The notes beneath the pieces are model-generated. The model was not told the origin of the DNA. It ran no database searches and saw nothing but the letters and a program-made list of their open reading frames with translations. A stretch of DNA of 64,000 nt from Flavobacteriales bacterium. GTDB lineage: Bacteria; Bacteroidota; Bacteroidia; Flavobacteriales_D; Parvicellaceae. Position numbers and translations under genes: made by a program. Location: positions 62,001-126,000 of the forward strand of contig JAOASC010000002.1 of assembly GCA_025210295.1 (NCBI GenBank), in the 5' to 3' direction. Shown here one piece after another: positions 16,949 through 24,215 of this stretch; the first letter of the stretch is position 1, and every line of letters begins with the position of its first letter.

Positions 16949-18154
16949 CTAGAGTTGACGACTAATAGATTCAAATACTAGAGGCCAATTATTTGCTCTA
17001 TATTTTTTTCCTAGTCGTACGATGATTATTTTTTTGTCAGGGTTGATGTAGATAAATTGGCCTAAGATTCCTTCTGCATAATAATCATTTTTATCTGTAA
17101 CTCGTATTTCGTGTTCATCGCCTAGGTTATTTTTAATTGTATATCTGAAATTGATTTTATCGGTAGGCTTTGCTTTTTCAACAAATTCAAATGTTCTATT
17201 GTGCCACCATTGGTAGGAATAGATGAGCTTATTTTTTAGGGTGTCGAATGTTGTTGATTGAGTGACCCATTGTTTAGAAATGACCTGTTCATTGTCCCAG
17301 TTTCCTTGGTTTAGATATAACCTTCCAAAACGAGCATAGTCGTAAGGGGTGAGTTGAAGGTGTGAAAAAGCTTTGATGGTTTGGTTTTTTTTACTATCAA
17401 TAGACCAGGTTCCCTGGTTTTCCATTCCAATTCTTTTCCATATTTTCTCTTGAAGATAGTAATTTGCTTTTTCCTTAGTAGCTACTTCCAGTATTTGTGT
17501 GAGCAATAGCGTGTTGATGCTCTGATAGTTGAAATCTCCTCCAGGTGAAGAGGCTACTTTAAGTTGGGGTAATGCTTTTTTTAAGTTTTTGGTGTAATAG
17601 TATTTAGCAATGCTAGAAAAGGGAGTAAAGTATTGCTCAGAAAATTTTATTCCTGAGTGCATGTCTAGCAAATGTTCAATGGTAATTTTCTTGAATTTTT
17701 CGTCTTTTAAGAAGTCTAAATAGTTGGTGATAGGTTCTTTTACACTTTTAATTTTGCCTTCATCTATTGCTATTCCTATTAATGCAGAGACAAAAGATTT
17801 AGAAATAGAGAATGAAGAATGTAGGGTGTTTTTGGTGTAGTTGTCAAAGAATTTTTCATACAGAATACTGTCGTTTCTAATGATGATAAAGGCTTTTGTT
17901 CCTGATTTTTCTAGCCCTTTTTCAAAATGGTAATTTTTTTCTTTTATTTTAATGGTGGATGTTATTTTTTTAGGTGTTGCTTGACTAAAAAGAAAGGTAG
18001 AATCACCCTTCTGAATTGGTAGGCTAGGGAAGTGTTGATAGTCGTTGATGTCAGCAATGTTTAAAGTGAAAAAACGTCCAACATAGCAAGCATTCAAGCA
18101 GAGAATAACAATAGTGAAAAGAATTAGAGGTACAAGTGTTTTAGCTGGGGGCAT
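16949..18154 (-). CDS. Beta-lactamase-fold serine hydrolase lipoprotein
   Basis: 401 residues. Lipoprotein signal with LNAC lipobox (Cys23). The class C beta-lactamase/DD-peptidase fold is indicated by SISK (Ser116 nucleophile, Lys119), YQSIN in the place of YxN, LDMHSGI and a late EGILGQFIYINP. Members include esterases, DD-peptidases and 6-aminohexanoate hydrolases; the substrate is not predictable. As a lipoprotein it acts in the envelope, possibly on peptidoglycan or peptides. It begins 12 bp after the lamin-tail gene, so the two may be one transcript. Confidence 0.85.
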   Translation of the reverse strand: MPPAKTLVPLILFTIVILCLNACYVGRFFTLNIADINDYQHFPSLPIQKGDSTFLFSQATPKKITSTIKIKEKNYHFEKGLEKSGTKAFIIIRNDSILYEKFFDNYTKNTLHSSFSISKSFVSALIGIAIDEGKIKSVKEPITNYLDFLKDEKFKKITIEHLLDMHSGIKFSEQYFTPFSSIAKYYYTKNLKKALPQLKVASSPGGDFNYQSINTLLLTQILEVATKEKANYYLQEKIWKRIGMENQGTWSIDSKKNQTIKAFSHLQLTPYDYARFGRLYLNQGNWDNEQVISKQWVTQSTTFDTLKNKLIYSYQWWHNRTFEFVEKAKPTDKINFRYTIKNNLGDEHEIRVTDKNDYYAEGILGQFIYINPDKKIIIVRLGKKYRANNWPLVFESISRQL

Positions 18155-18166
18155 CTCTTTTTTGTA

Positions 18167-20773
18167 TTAAAATTTTCCTCCAACAACACAAGGGTGTTTA
18201 ATGGCGTGAACATTACCGTCTAAATCGAAATACTCGAAATAAATAATATAAGCTCCTATTCTAGCTTTTTCCCTTTGGTTATTCAAACCATCCCAAGAAA
18301 TAGCACCTTCTATACCCAATAATTCATTTTGCATAAGTTGTCTCACTGTTCGTCCTTGTGTATCAAAAATAGTGATGTTTCCTACAAAACCTGGGTTTTC
18401 CATCTTATAAGAAAGCGTTAGGACATCTTCAAATCCGTCATTGTCAGGAGAGAAGAGTTCAGGTTCAACCGTTAATGTACTAGGAGATGTTTCAGTCGTA
18501 GTATATTGAGAGTTTTGGAGTGTAGGGGTTCCAAAGCCTTCAGCTTCAGCAGCACTATGCCAGTTTGTTTCATCATTTGATGAACGATTAAAGTCTATTC
18601 GCTCTAGAGATACACCATCAGTTTCTTTCAATAAGGCAAATTGGAAACTATCATCATAATGAACACTGTCTACAACTTGGTTGTTGGGTAAAAAAAGTAT
18701 AACGGTGCCTTCATCATCAGCGTATGAAGGGAAACTGCTCATGTCAATAAAACGATCAGGTTGAGCGTTCGGATAGTGCTCTATAATGTTGTCTGGAGCA
18801 GTTGTTAAAACAACATATTCTTGAGGTTTGAGTAAAAAGTGTGATTCAATAAGTTTTTTACTTGAGATAGTGTCTCCAGCGATCTTAGCTAATTGCCAAT
18901 TGAATAAGTCAATGTTTTTTTCGGAGTTGTTATAAAGTTCGACAAAGTCTACTCCATCTGGGTGAGGGTTGTAAAGGATTTCATTAATGATAAGGTCTCC
19001 TTTAGCACCTGCGTGAGGTAGAATAATTTCGGCCTGCTCATTTGTAGTGGCGTTTCCAGAACAATCACTTAAACCATTAACGGTTATCGTATATACTGTC
19101 CCAGTGTCAAGGCTTGGATTCGTAATTAGTTCTACACAGCTAAAAAATTCATCAAAACTATAGGCGATAATGTTTATTCCGTTGTCGATAGAAAAATTAC
19201 TAATAGAAACACCAGTAGTGTCCAATGTTTCAGAAAAACAAAGTGTGATTGTAGCATTGTTTTGCGTCGAAGCATTAATGATGCTAGGTGTTGTTGCATC
19301 AGGTGTTACATTGAAAACGGAATTTTGAGTTCCAGGTGTTCCTCCATTAGGGTTGTTAGATCCAATCCAATTAGAAGAGCTTGTACATGGAAGTGTTGGG
19401 TTGATTAATTCTAAGGTGTATCCTCCATCTTCTTTTAGAGAGCTGCCATACCATTCCTCAGAATAAGTAACGAAGTCAACAACGTTACCATTTTGATCCT
19501 TTAAGACAACATCGTCAGTACTGTTGTTGTATGATGGTAAGCTTGAAACAATAATTGAGTTGGGGAAAATAGAATACTCAAAAGAATAAGCATCATCAGC
19601 TATAATCACATATTCATTAGGTAGGAGAGTGTAATTCCCTAGCTGTTCATCTGAGGAAGCATCTCCAATAGTCCAATTCGATAAATTAAAAATGTGCGAT
19701 GAAGCATTGTAGATTTCGATAAATTCGCCTGAAGGTAATCCATATTGGGGGCTAGGGTCAGCAAAAATCTCATTGATAACAAGGTCTTTGTAGCTAGCAG
19801 TTACAGCAACAAAATAAAGGAAGTCGTGTTGACTTGCATTCATGGTGTTGTTGGCCAAATCTTGAACGTTTTGAATAGTGATGGTGTTGGTTTGTCCATC
19901 AGTAAAGTTTGAACCAAAATTTAAGTGCACCAATGTTGGGTCGCTACCATCTAGGGTTGCTGAGCTGGGATTGCTGATTCCGTTGTTAACAGAGTAATTG
20001 CTAGTGTTTTGTGCAGTGGTAGGGTCTAGCGGTTCGTTAAAGCTGATGTCCAACTGATTGTTTGAGATTATTGCTACATTGGAAACAACAGGAGGAATGT
20101 TGTCAACAATAGTAGAGCCAGTAATTGAAAAATTATCATAAATAAAATTATCGAAGTTAGATGAGGTATATTTACTCCATACGCCGAAAAATTGACTAGC
20201 GGTAATGTCGGTATTTGTTGTTGAGCCCTCAGCAATATAGGAAGTGCCTCCCGTAGCGTCAGATTCAAAAGTCCAATTTCCATTATTGGTTCTTGTAACT
20301 CTTATGCTTGCAACAGGAGAAGTTCCAAATGTGTTCCCGGTACCTGTATGGAGTAAGGTGCTTGTTGTTCCTACTTGTTTGTAGAATTTGATAGCGTCAG
20401 AACTTCCATTTTCTCCAATTCTTATATAGTAGCCATTTAATGAGGAACGTAAGTTAGCATTATCAGAAGCAAGGTAAATTCTACAGTTGTTACTGTTGGA
20501 TGGGTTGAATCCCATTTCAAGATAGAACTCCCATACAATGGTAGCATTAAAGTCTAAATTCCCAGTGTTGGTGCTTAAGTATGCAGTGTCGCTTACTGAT
20601 GGTCCATTACTTTGTAGTTGATTGCTAGCGTTCACCTCATATTTGTTGAGGTCACCATTCCACGCAGGAGAATTAGTGTAATCACCATCACTAAAATCGT
20701 CGGAAAGTTGCGAGAAAAAGGAGTAGGGAATCAAAAAACTAAGTAAAAGTACTAAACGGTATGTTGGTTTCAT
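18167..20773 (-). CDS. Surface protein with two lamin-tail domains and FlgD-like C-terminus
   Basis: 868 residues from ATG 20773, which starts the signal peptide (MKPTYRLVLLLSFLIPYSFF); the longer TTG start adds no signal. Order: signal; a lectin/jelly-roll-like segment of about 180 residues; a Big-like domain (PPVVSNVAIISNNQLDISF); lamin-tail domain 1 (DLVINEIFADPSP); a second Big-like domain; lamin-tail domain 2 (DLIINEILYNPHPDG); and a C-terminal FlgD-like beta domain (SPDNDGFEDVLTLSY, GRTVRQLM). The last segment resembles T9SS-associated C-terminal regions. It should be exported and bound at the cell surface. No enzyme motif was seen. Confidence 0.75.
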   Translation of the reverse strand: MKPTYRLVLLLSFLIPYSFFSQLSDDFSDGDYTNSPAWNGDLNKYEVNASNQLQSNGPSVSDTAYLSTNTGNLDFNATIVWEFYLEMGFNPSNSNNCRIYLASDNANLRSSLNGYYIRIGENGSSDAIKFYKQVGTTSTLLHTGTGNTFGTSPVASIRVTRTNNGNWTFESDATGGTSYIAEGSTTNTDITASQFFGVWSKYTSSNFDNFIYDNFSITGSTIVDNIPPVVSNVAIISNNQLDISFNEPLDPTTAQNTSNYSVNNGISNPSSATLDGSDPTLVHLNFGSNFTDGQTNTITIQNVQDLANNTMNASQHDFLYFVAVTASYKDLVINEIFADPSPQYGLPSGEFIEIYNASSHIFNLSNWTIGDASSDEQLGNYTLLPNEYVIIADDAYSFEYSIFPNSIIVSSLPSYNNSTDDVVLKDQNGNVVDFVTYSEEWYGSSLKEDGGYTLELINPTLPCTSSSNWIGSNNPNGGTPGTQNSVFNVTPDATTPSIINASTQNNATITLCFSETLDTTGVSISNFSIDNGINIIAYSFDEFFSCVELITNPSLDTGTVYTITVNGLSDCSGNATTNEQAEIILPHAGAKGDLIINEILYNPHPDGVDFVELYNNSEKNIDLFNWQLAKIAGDTISSKKLIESHFLLKPQEYVVLTTAPDNIIEHYPNAQPDRFIDMSSFPSYADDEGTVILFLPNNQVVDSVHYDDSFQFALLKETDGVSLERIDFNRSSNDETNWHSAAEAEGFGTPTLQNSQYTTTETSPSTLTVEPELFSPDNDGFEDVLTLSYKMENPGFVGNITIFDTQGRTVRQLMQNELLGIEGAISWDGLNNQREKARIGAYIIYFEYFDLDGNVHAIKHPCVVGGKF

Positions 20774-20872
20774 TTTGATGTCAGTGTTATGGCTATAAAT
20801 ATACAGTAACAAATTTTAAAATCCGAATGCAAATAAAATTAAACCCTGTTCAATGAGTACAAAACTTAAAAT

Positions 20873-20917
20873 CTTGAGTCTAACAGTCTTGAATCTGATG
20901 GTCATGAATCTGGTAGT
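20873..20917. repeat. Three tandem 15-bp repeats
   Basis: Units CTTGAGTCTAACAGT, CTTGAATCTGATGGT and CATGAATCTGGTAGT follow each other without a gap. The next 15 bases (CTCCAATTTAATCTA) are a decayed fourth copy. Tandem repeats of this CTTGA-type are a form of low-complexity DNA between genes. Confidence 0.7.
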
Positions 20918-21005
20918 CTCCAATTTAATCTATTGTTTTATCAAATCAGTCAGTTTGAGTTTCGACAAAGGAGAAGTATCGAGAACCAGACGGGGTGCTT
21001 GTCTT

Positions 21006-21085
21006 GAAAGAAGAATGAAGTGAAAAGAATAAAGAGTAAAGAGTAAAGAAAAAAGAGAAAAGAGAAAAGAGAAGAGAGTAAAGAC
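21006..21085. repeat. 80-bp purine-rich tract
   Basis: The plus strand from 21006 to about 21085 is almost entirely A and G, with repeated AAAGAGT and AAAAGAG units. Such asymmetric tracts can form triplex DNA and can slip during replication. It ends near the stop of the regulator gene at 21115. Confidence 0.6.
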
Positions 21086-21114
21086 AACATGGTGTATTGT
21101 TTTTATCAAAGGTC

Positions 21115-21927
21115 TTATTGGTCAATAGTAAATTTATAACCTACTCCTCTTATGTTTATGATTTTGATGTTGGTGTCATGCTGAAGCTTTTTTCGTAGTT
21201 TTGAAACGTAAACATCGAGTGTTCTACCAATGTAATTTCCATTGTCTCCCCAAATAATGTTGAGTATTTCTTCTCGTTCAAGTACTTGATCGATGTTGGT
21301 ATGGAAATAGGTCAATAAGTTGGTTTCTTTGTTGGATAATTCCATCGTTTCTCCTTGGTAGATTAGGGTCATTTTTTGTGGTGAAAGTTGATATTCTCCA
21401 ATTGAGATAAGGTTGGAGGTGCTGTTCTGTTTTTTAAAATAGAAAAAACCTCCAGTTAAAGCTATTAATAGAAAAAGTCCTAAATAGATAGCGGTGTTTT
21501 TTTGTGGAGGAGGAGTTGGGTTGGGAATTTCAGTAAAAAAGAAGGTGTAGCAACCAAGTGGAAGTGCTCTGTGTTTACAAGGGGCCAGTTCTTGGTTAGG
21601 TGTTGTTTGGAAGCTATGGATGACTAGCGGTGAATTGCATTCTTTCACTTCAACAATGTAGTGCTCTGTAGGTGCGGTTTTTTCTAGAACTTTAAATGTT
21701 GAGAATAAAAGGAGATCAGGTTCAAAAGAAAACTCCTTTTCGAATGTTATAACATACTTCCCATTGATGTTGTTAATGGGTAAAATGCGAGAAGTGCTAT
21801 CTTTTATTTGTAATAAAAACTCATCGGCAATGGCTCTAAGAACAACTTTGGTGTGTTGTTCTTTTTGGGTCGCGGAACTTGTTAGTGTTGCAAGAGTGAT
21901 TATAAACAGTAATATTATTCTTCTCAT
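21115..21927 (-). CDS. Membrane-anchored winged-helix regulator (reverse ToxR layout)
   Basis: From ATG 21927 the product is 270 residues; the TTG at 21945 is rejected because a -7 box sits just upstream at 21947. Signal/anchor (MRRIILLFIITLATLTSSA), a periplasmic domain of about 120 residues, a membrane helix (about 143-165), then an OmpR/PhoB-type winged helix (about 180-270) with KETNLLTYFHTN, the recognition helix GRTLDVYVSKLRKKL and the beta wing IRGVGYKF. The DNA-binding domain is C-terminal and the sensor N-terminal, the reverse of ToxR. It would sense an envelope signal and bind DNA directly, with no kinase. The divergent lipoprotein at 22083 is a likely target. Confidence 0.8.
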   Translation of the reverse strand: MRRIILLFIITLATLTSSATQKEQHTKVVLRAIADEFLLQIKDSTSRILPINNINGKYVITFEKEFSFEPDLLLFSTFKVLEKTAPTEHYIVEVKECNSPLVIHSFQTTPNQELAPCKHRALPLGCYTFFFTEIPNPTPPPQKNTAIYLGLFLLIALTGGFFYFKKQNSTSNLISIGEYQLSPQKMTLIYQGETMELSNKETNLLTYFHTNIDQVLEREEILNIIWGDNGNYIGRTLDVYVSKLRKKLQHDTNIKIINIRGVGYKFTIDQ

Positions 21928-21946
21928 TGGGTAAAGTATAGACAAA

Positions 21947-21954
21947 CAAAACTA
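21947..21954 (-). promoter_or_regulatory. Bacteroidota -7 box (TAGTTTTG)
   Basis: Exact TAnnTTTG match on the minus strand, 19 bases upstream of the ATG at 21927. It supports that start over the TTG at 21945. Confidence 0.5.
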
Positions 21955-22082
21955 GTAGAATTAAGTTGGACTTTCCTTGTTTTTGCTGCTTAATCATGGT
22001 TTTTTACATTATTTTACACTTTTTAAACTAGCTTTAAACGATGGGGGAATACTTTTAGGGACTAACACAAAAAAATAGAATT

Positions 22083-22973
22083 ATGAAAAAAAGTAAAAGT
22101 TTTAAATTGTTATTCCTGTTAACTATTGTTTTTTATTCTTCTTGTGCACAACAAGAGCAATCATTGGAAGAAAAAATAAATCAGGTAGTCCCTCAAGTTA
22201 ATAAGAAGTTGGAGCCTCATAGGTATGGAGGGTGGTATTGTCCGGATAACTTGAATCAATTTCCAGCTGTGGATATTGAAAGTTGGAGAGGAGTGCCAGT
22301 TGTAAATGGAAGGTTTGCGAATGAGGAAGAGTTTGAAAAGGGAGCTTCGTTAATTGATGTTGATTTAGAGAAATATCCTGAGGCTAAAGTTTTGCCAATT
22401 CAACTGCCTCAACTGGCGAAGTTTTATAATCGTTATTCGAAAAGAGAAGATTTAGTAATTGTGATTCAGGCGTTTTCAGTTCAGGAAGACTCAATAGTTG
22501 GGTTTCGTTATTTAAATGGAGGAAACGGTAGTGCTAGACTTAGCGATGTTAAAATTCTTTCAGAAGTAGAGTTGTTAGCAATACCGTCGTCTAAGTTTAT
22601 AGCTGTTGATGTTCAAATAGATGAGGGGCAGCAAAGAGTTTGGGAAGTCTTAACACAAGATCAATATGCCAAAGAACTATTTGCGGTTTTAGGAGTGAAA
22701 AATAACCAAAAAGAATTAGGGGTTAATTTTAAATATGAAAGTGCGGGCAAGGTAGCTAGTGCTTATGGTGATAAATTGTTTGGAAATTATTATATCCAAA
22801 ATGATTTTGAAAAGATGAATTATACAGAAAAGTTTTTTCTCTTGGAAGATGAAACAAAGCAATCAACGGTGTTAAAAATAGTTTGTGGTCCTTTTATTGA
22901 AGGGGCGAGTCTTCAAAAAGATAAAATAGAAAAATGGAGTAAAAAAGTAAAAGAGTTAAGTGAGTTGAAGTAA
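22083..22973 (+). CDS. Lipoprotein of unknown function
   Basis: 296 residues with a lipoprotein signal (MKKSKSFKLLFLLTIVFYSSC, lipobox YSSC). The mature part starts with a Gln-rich segment and contains RYGGWYCPDNLNQFP, ESWRGVPVVNGRFANEEEF and a Lys-rich tail. I do not recognise the family. It is divergent from the membrane-anchored regulator, separated by 155 bp, so it may be under its control. A hairpin follows at 22982-23010. Confidence 0.6.
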   Translation: MKKSKSFKLLFLLTIVFYSSCAQQEQSLEEKINQVVPQVNKKLEPHRYGGWYCPDNLNQFPAVDIESWRGVPVVNGRFANEEEFEKGASLIDVDLEKYPEAKVLPIQLPQLAKFYNRYSKREDLVIVIQAFSVQEDSIVGFRYLNGGNGSARLSDVKILSEVELLAIPSSKFIAVDVQIDEGQQRVWEVLTQDQYAKELFAVLGVKNNQKELGVNFKYESAGKVASAYGDKLFGNYYIQNDFEKMNYTEKFFLLEDETKQSTVLKIVCGPFIEGASLQKDKIEKWSKKVKELSELK

Positions 22974-22981
22974 CAAAAGAA

Positions 22982-23010
22982 CACTCTCTATTCAAAAAAA
23001 ATAGGGAGTG
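22982..23010. terminator. Bidirectional terminator between convergent genes
   Basis: An 11-bp stem (22982-22992 with 23000-23010, one G-U pair) and a 7-nt loop. T-rich sequence follows on the minus strand (TTCTTTTGTT), and a weaker one on the plus strand. Confidence 0.6.
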
Positions 23011-23070
23011 CTTTGGTTGTAAGTGGTGAGCTTTCTTACCAATTAATTTAACAACATTAGTCATAATGAG

Positions 23071-23472
23071 CTATAGGTCATATACCTCTATAGTACCTAT
23101 GTCTACAACCTCTTTCTTTTCGTTTATCGTCACTTTTTGTGTTACTGTCATGTTGTTTGCTGAAGTAATGTTTGTATCAGATGAATAAACATAAATCGTG
23201 TACTCTCCTGGTAGTAGATAGTTGAATTCGAAAGTGCCGTCATAGTGTGTTTTAAAGTTGTCGGAATAGATGTTGTCATCGCCATATACAATGTATACGT
23301 CATGATCTCCTTTGTAATATTCGTCTTTTAGGACACTAAAGTCGTTGTTATAGTTGTATTCATAAACCTTTCCTGTAATTGTGGCTTTGCCTCCTATTCC
23401 AGGTCCTTTTTTGCAGGAATATGAGGTTGCGGCAATAATACCGCCAATAAAGATGTATTTTAAATGTTTCAT
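23071..23472 (-). CDS. Small lipoprotein with carboxypeptidase-regulatory-like beta fold
   Basis: 133 residues from ATG 23472, the start with a lipoprotein signal (MKHLKYIFIGGIIAATSYSC). The longer form would overlap the upstream gene. The mature region has the pattern of a small transthyretin-like domain: ITGKVYEYN, then GTFEFNYLLPGEYTIYVYS, common in Bacteroidota surface lipoproteins. It is the last gene of the CotH-DUF2490 operon, 10 bp after the barrel gene. Confidence 0.65.
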   Translation of the reverse strand: MKHLKYIFIGGIIAATSYSCKKGPGIGGKATITGKVYEYNYNNDFSVLKDEYYKGDHDVYIVYGDDNIYSDNFKTHYDGTFEFNYLLPGEYTIYVYSSDTNITSANNMTVTQKVTINEKKEVVDIGTIEVYDL

Positions 23473-23482
23473 AGGTATAGTG

Positions 23483-24148
23483 TTAGAAATCAAGGTAATA
23501 TTCTAAAGATAAAATGTTTTGAGTTTTGGGATTGGTGACTTGAATTTCTTGTTGGTAAATATAAGAGATGCTTATCGTTTGTTTTTTATTTATTTTATAA
23601 TCTGCTCCTGCTAGTCCCCTTATTTTGTTGAAAAATGGTGTTGTCGAATAATTTTGTTTTATAAAGAGTTCAGTTCCACCAACAAAATAAAGTTTTTTGT
23701 TTTGTTTGTATCTCAATGATAACCTGTTACGGAAATTATTGTTAGGTAGGTGTCCAAGGTCACTTGTAAATGGATTTGAATACCTTTTTTGGAATCTAAA
23801 CCTGTAGTTGAACTTTAGTTTTTTTATAATCGAGTATTTTGTAGATAAATCAATGTTAAATCGATGACCGGTTTCAAAATAATCGAAGTTTTCTTTGTCA
23901 AGTCCATATCTATATCCTCCTGATAGTTTTAAATGTTTATTGATTTTATATTTTAAAGCTAAATCTAGATATCTTGTTTTGTCATTTATAGTACTTTCTC
24001 TAAACCCTAATTCTGTTTTTAAAGTTGTGTTCTTTGAAAGCTTTTTCTTTGCAATAACTGAAAACCAACCACTACTTCCTATTTCTTGACCGAAGTTAGA
24101 AAGAGACAGAAAACAAAGTGTAAATATAGTTATGATTTTAACGTTCAT
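23483..24148 (-). CDS. DUF2490-type outer-membrane beta-barrel protein
   Basis: 221 residues with signal peptide (MNVKIITIFTLCFLSLSNFG). The rest is alternating hydrophobic/polar strands (FRESTINDKTRYLDLALKY, LKLSGGYRYG, LSLRYKQNKKLYF) ending in an aromatic residue (LEYYLDF), typical of a small outer-membrane barrel of about 10-12 strands. The pattern matches DUF2490. It lies between the CotH-kinase gene (67 bp gap) and a lipoprotein (10 bp gap), so it may be a surface partner of the CotH protein. Confidence 0.7.
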   Translation of the reverse strand: MNVKIITIFTLCFLSLSNFGQEIGSSGWFSVIAKKKLSKNTTLKTELGFRESTINDKTRYLDLALKYKINKHLKLSGGYRYGLDKENFDYFETGHRFNIDLSTKYSIIKKLKFNYRFRFQKRYSNPFTSDLGHLPNNNFRNRLSLRYKQNKKLYFVGGTELFIKQNYSTTPFFNKIRGLAGADYKINKKQTISISYIYQQEIQVTNPKTQNILSLEYYLDF

Positions 24149-24215
24149 TAATTTATCTTTTGATGTACCCTTTTTTTATATATACAATTAAAGTGTGATA
24201 AAGGTAGTTTTTTAT

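Larger units (their letters stand above)
20774..21114. other. 340-bp gene-free stretch
   Basis: No open frame or RNA gene was seen. It holds a 15-bp tandem repeat (20873-20917) and a purine-rich tract (21006-21085). No clear terminator hairpin was found. Confidence 0.6.

Noticed and set aside
20873..20917. Possible CRISPR array
   Set aside because: Repeats are contiguous, only 15 bp and imperfect; no spacers and no cas genes.
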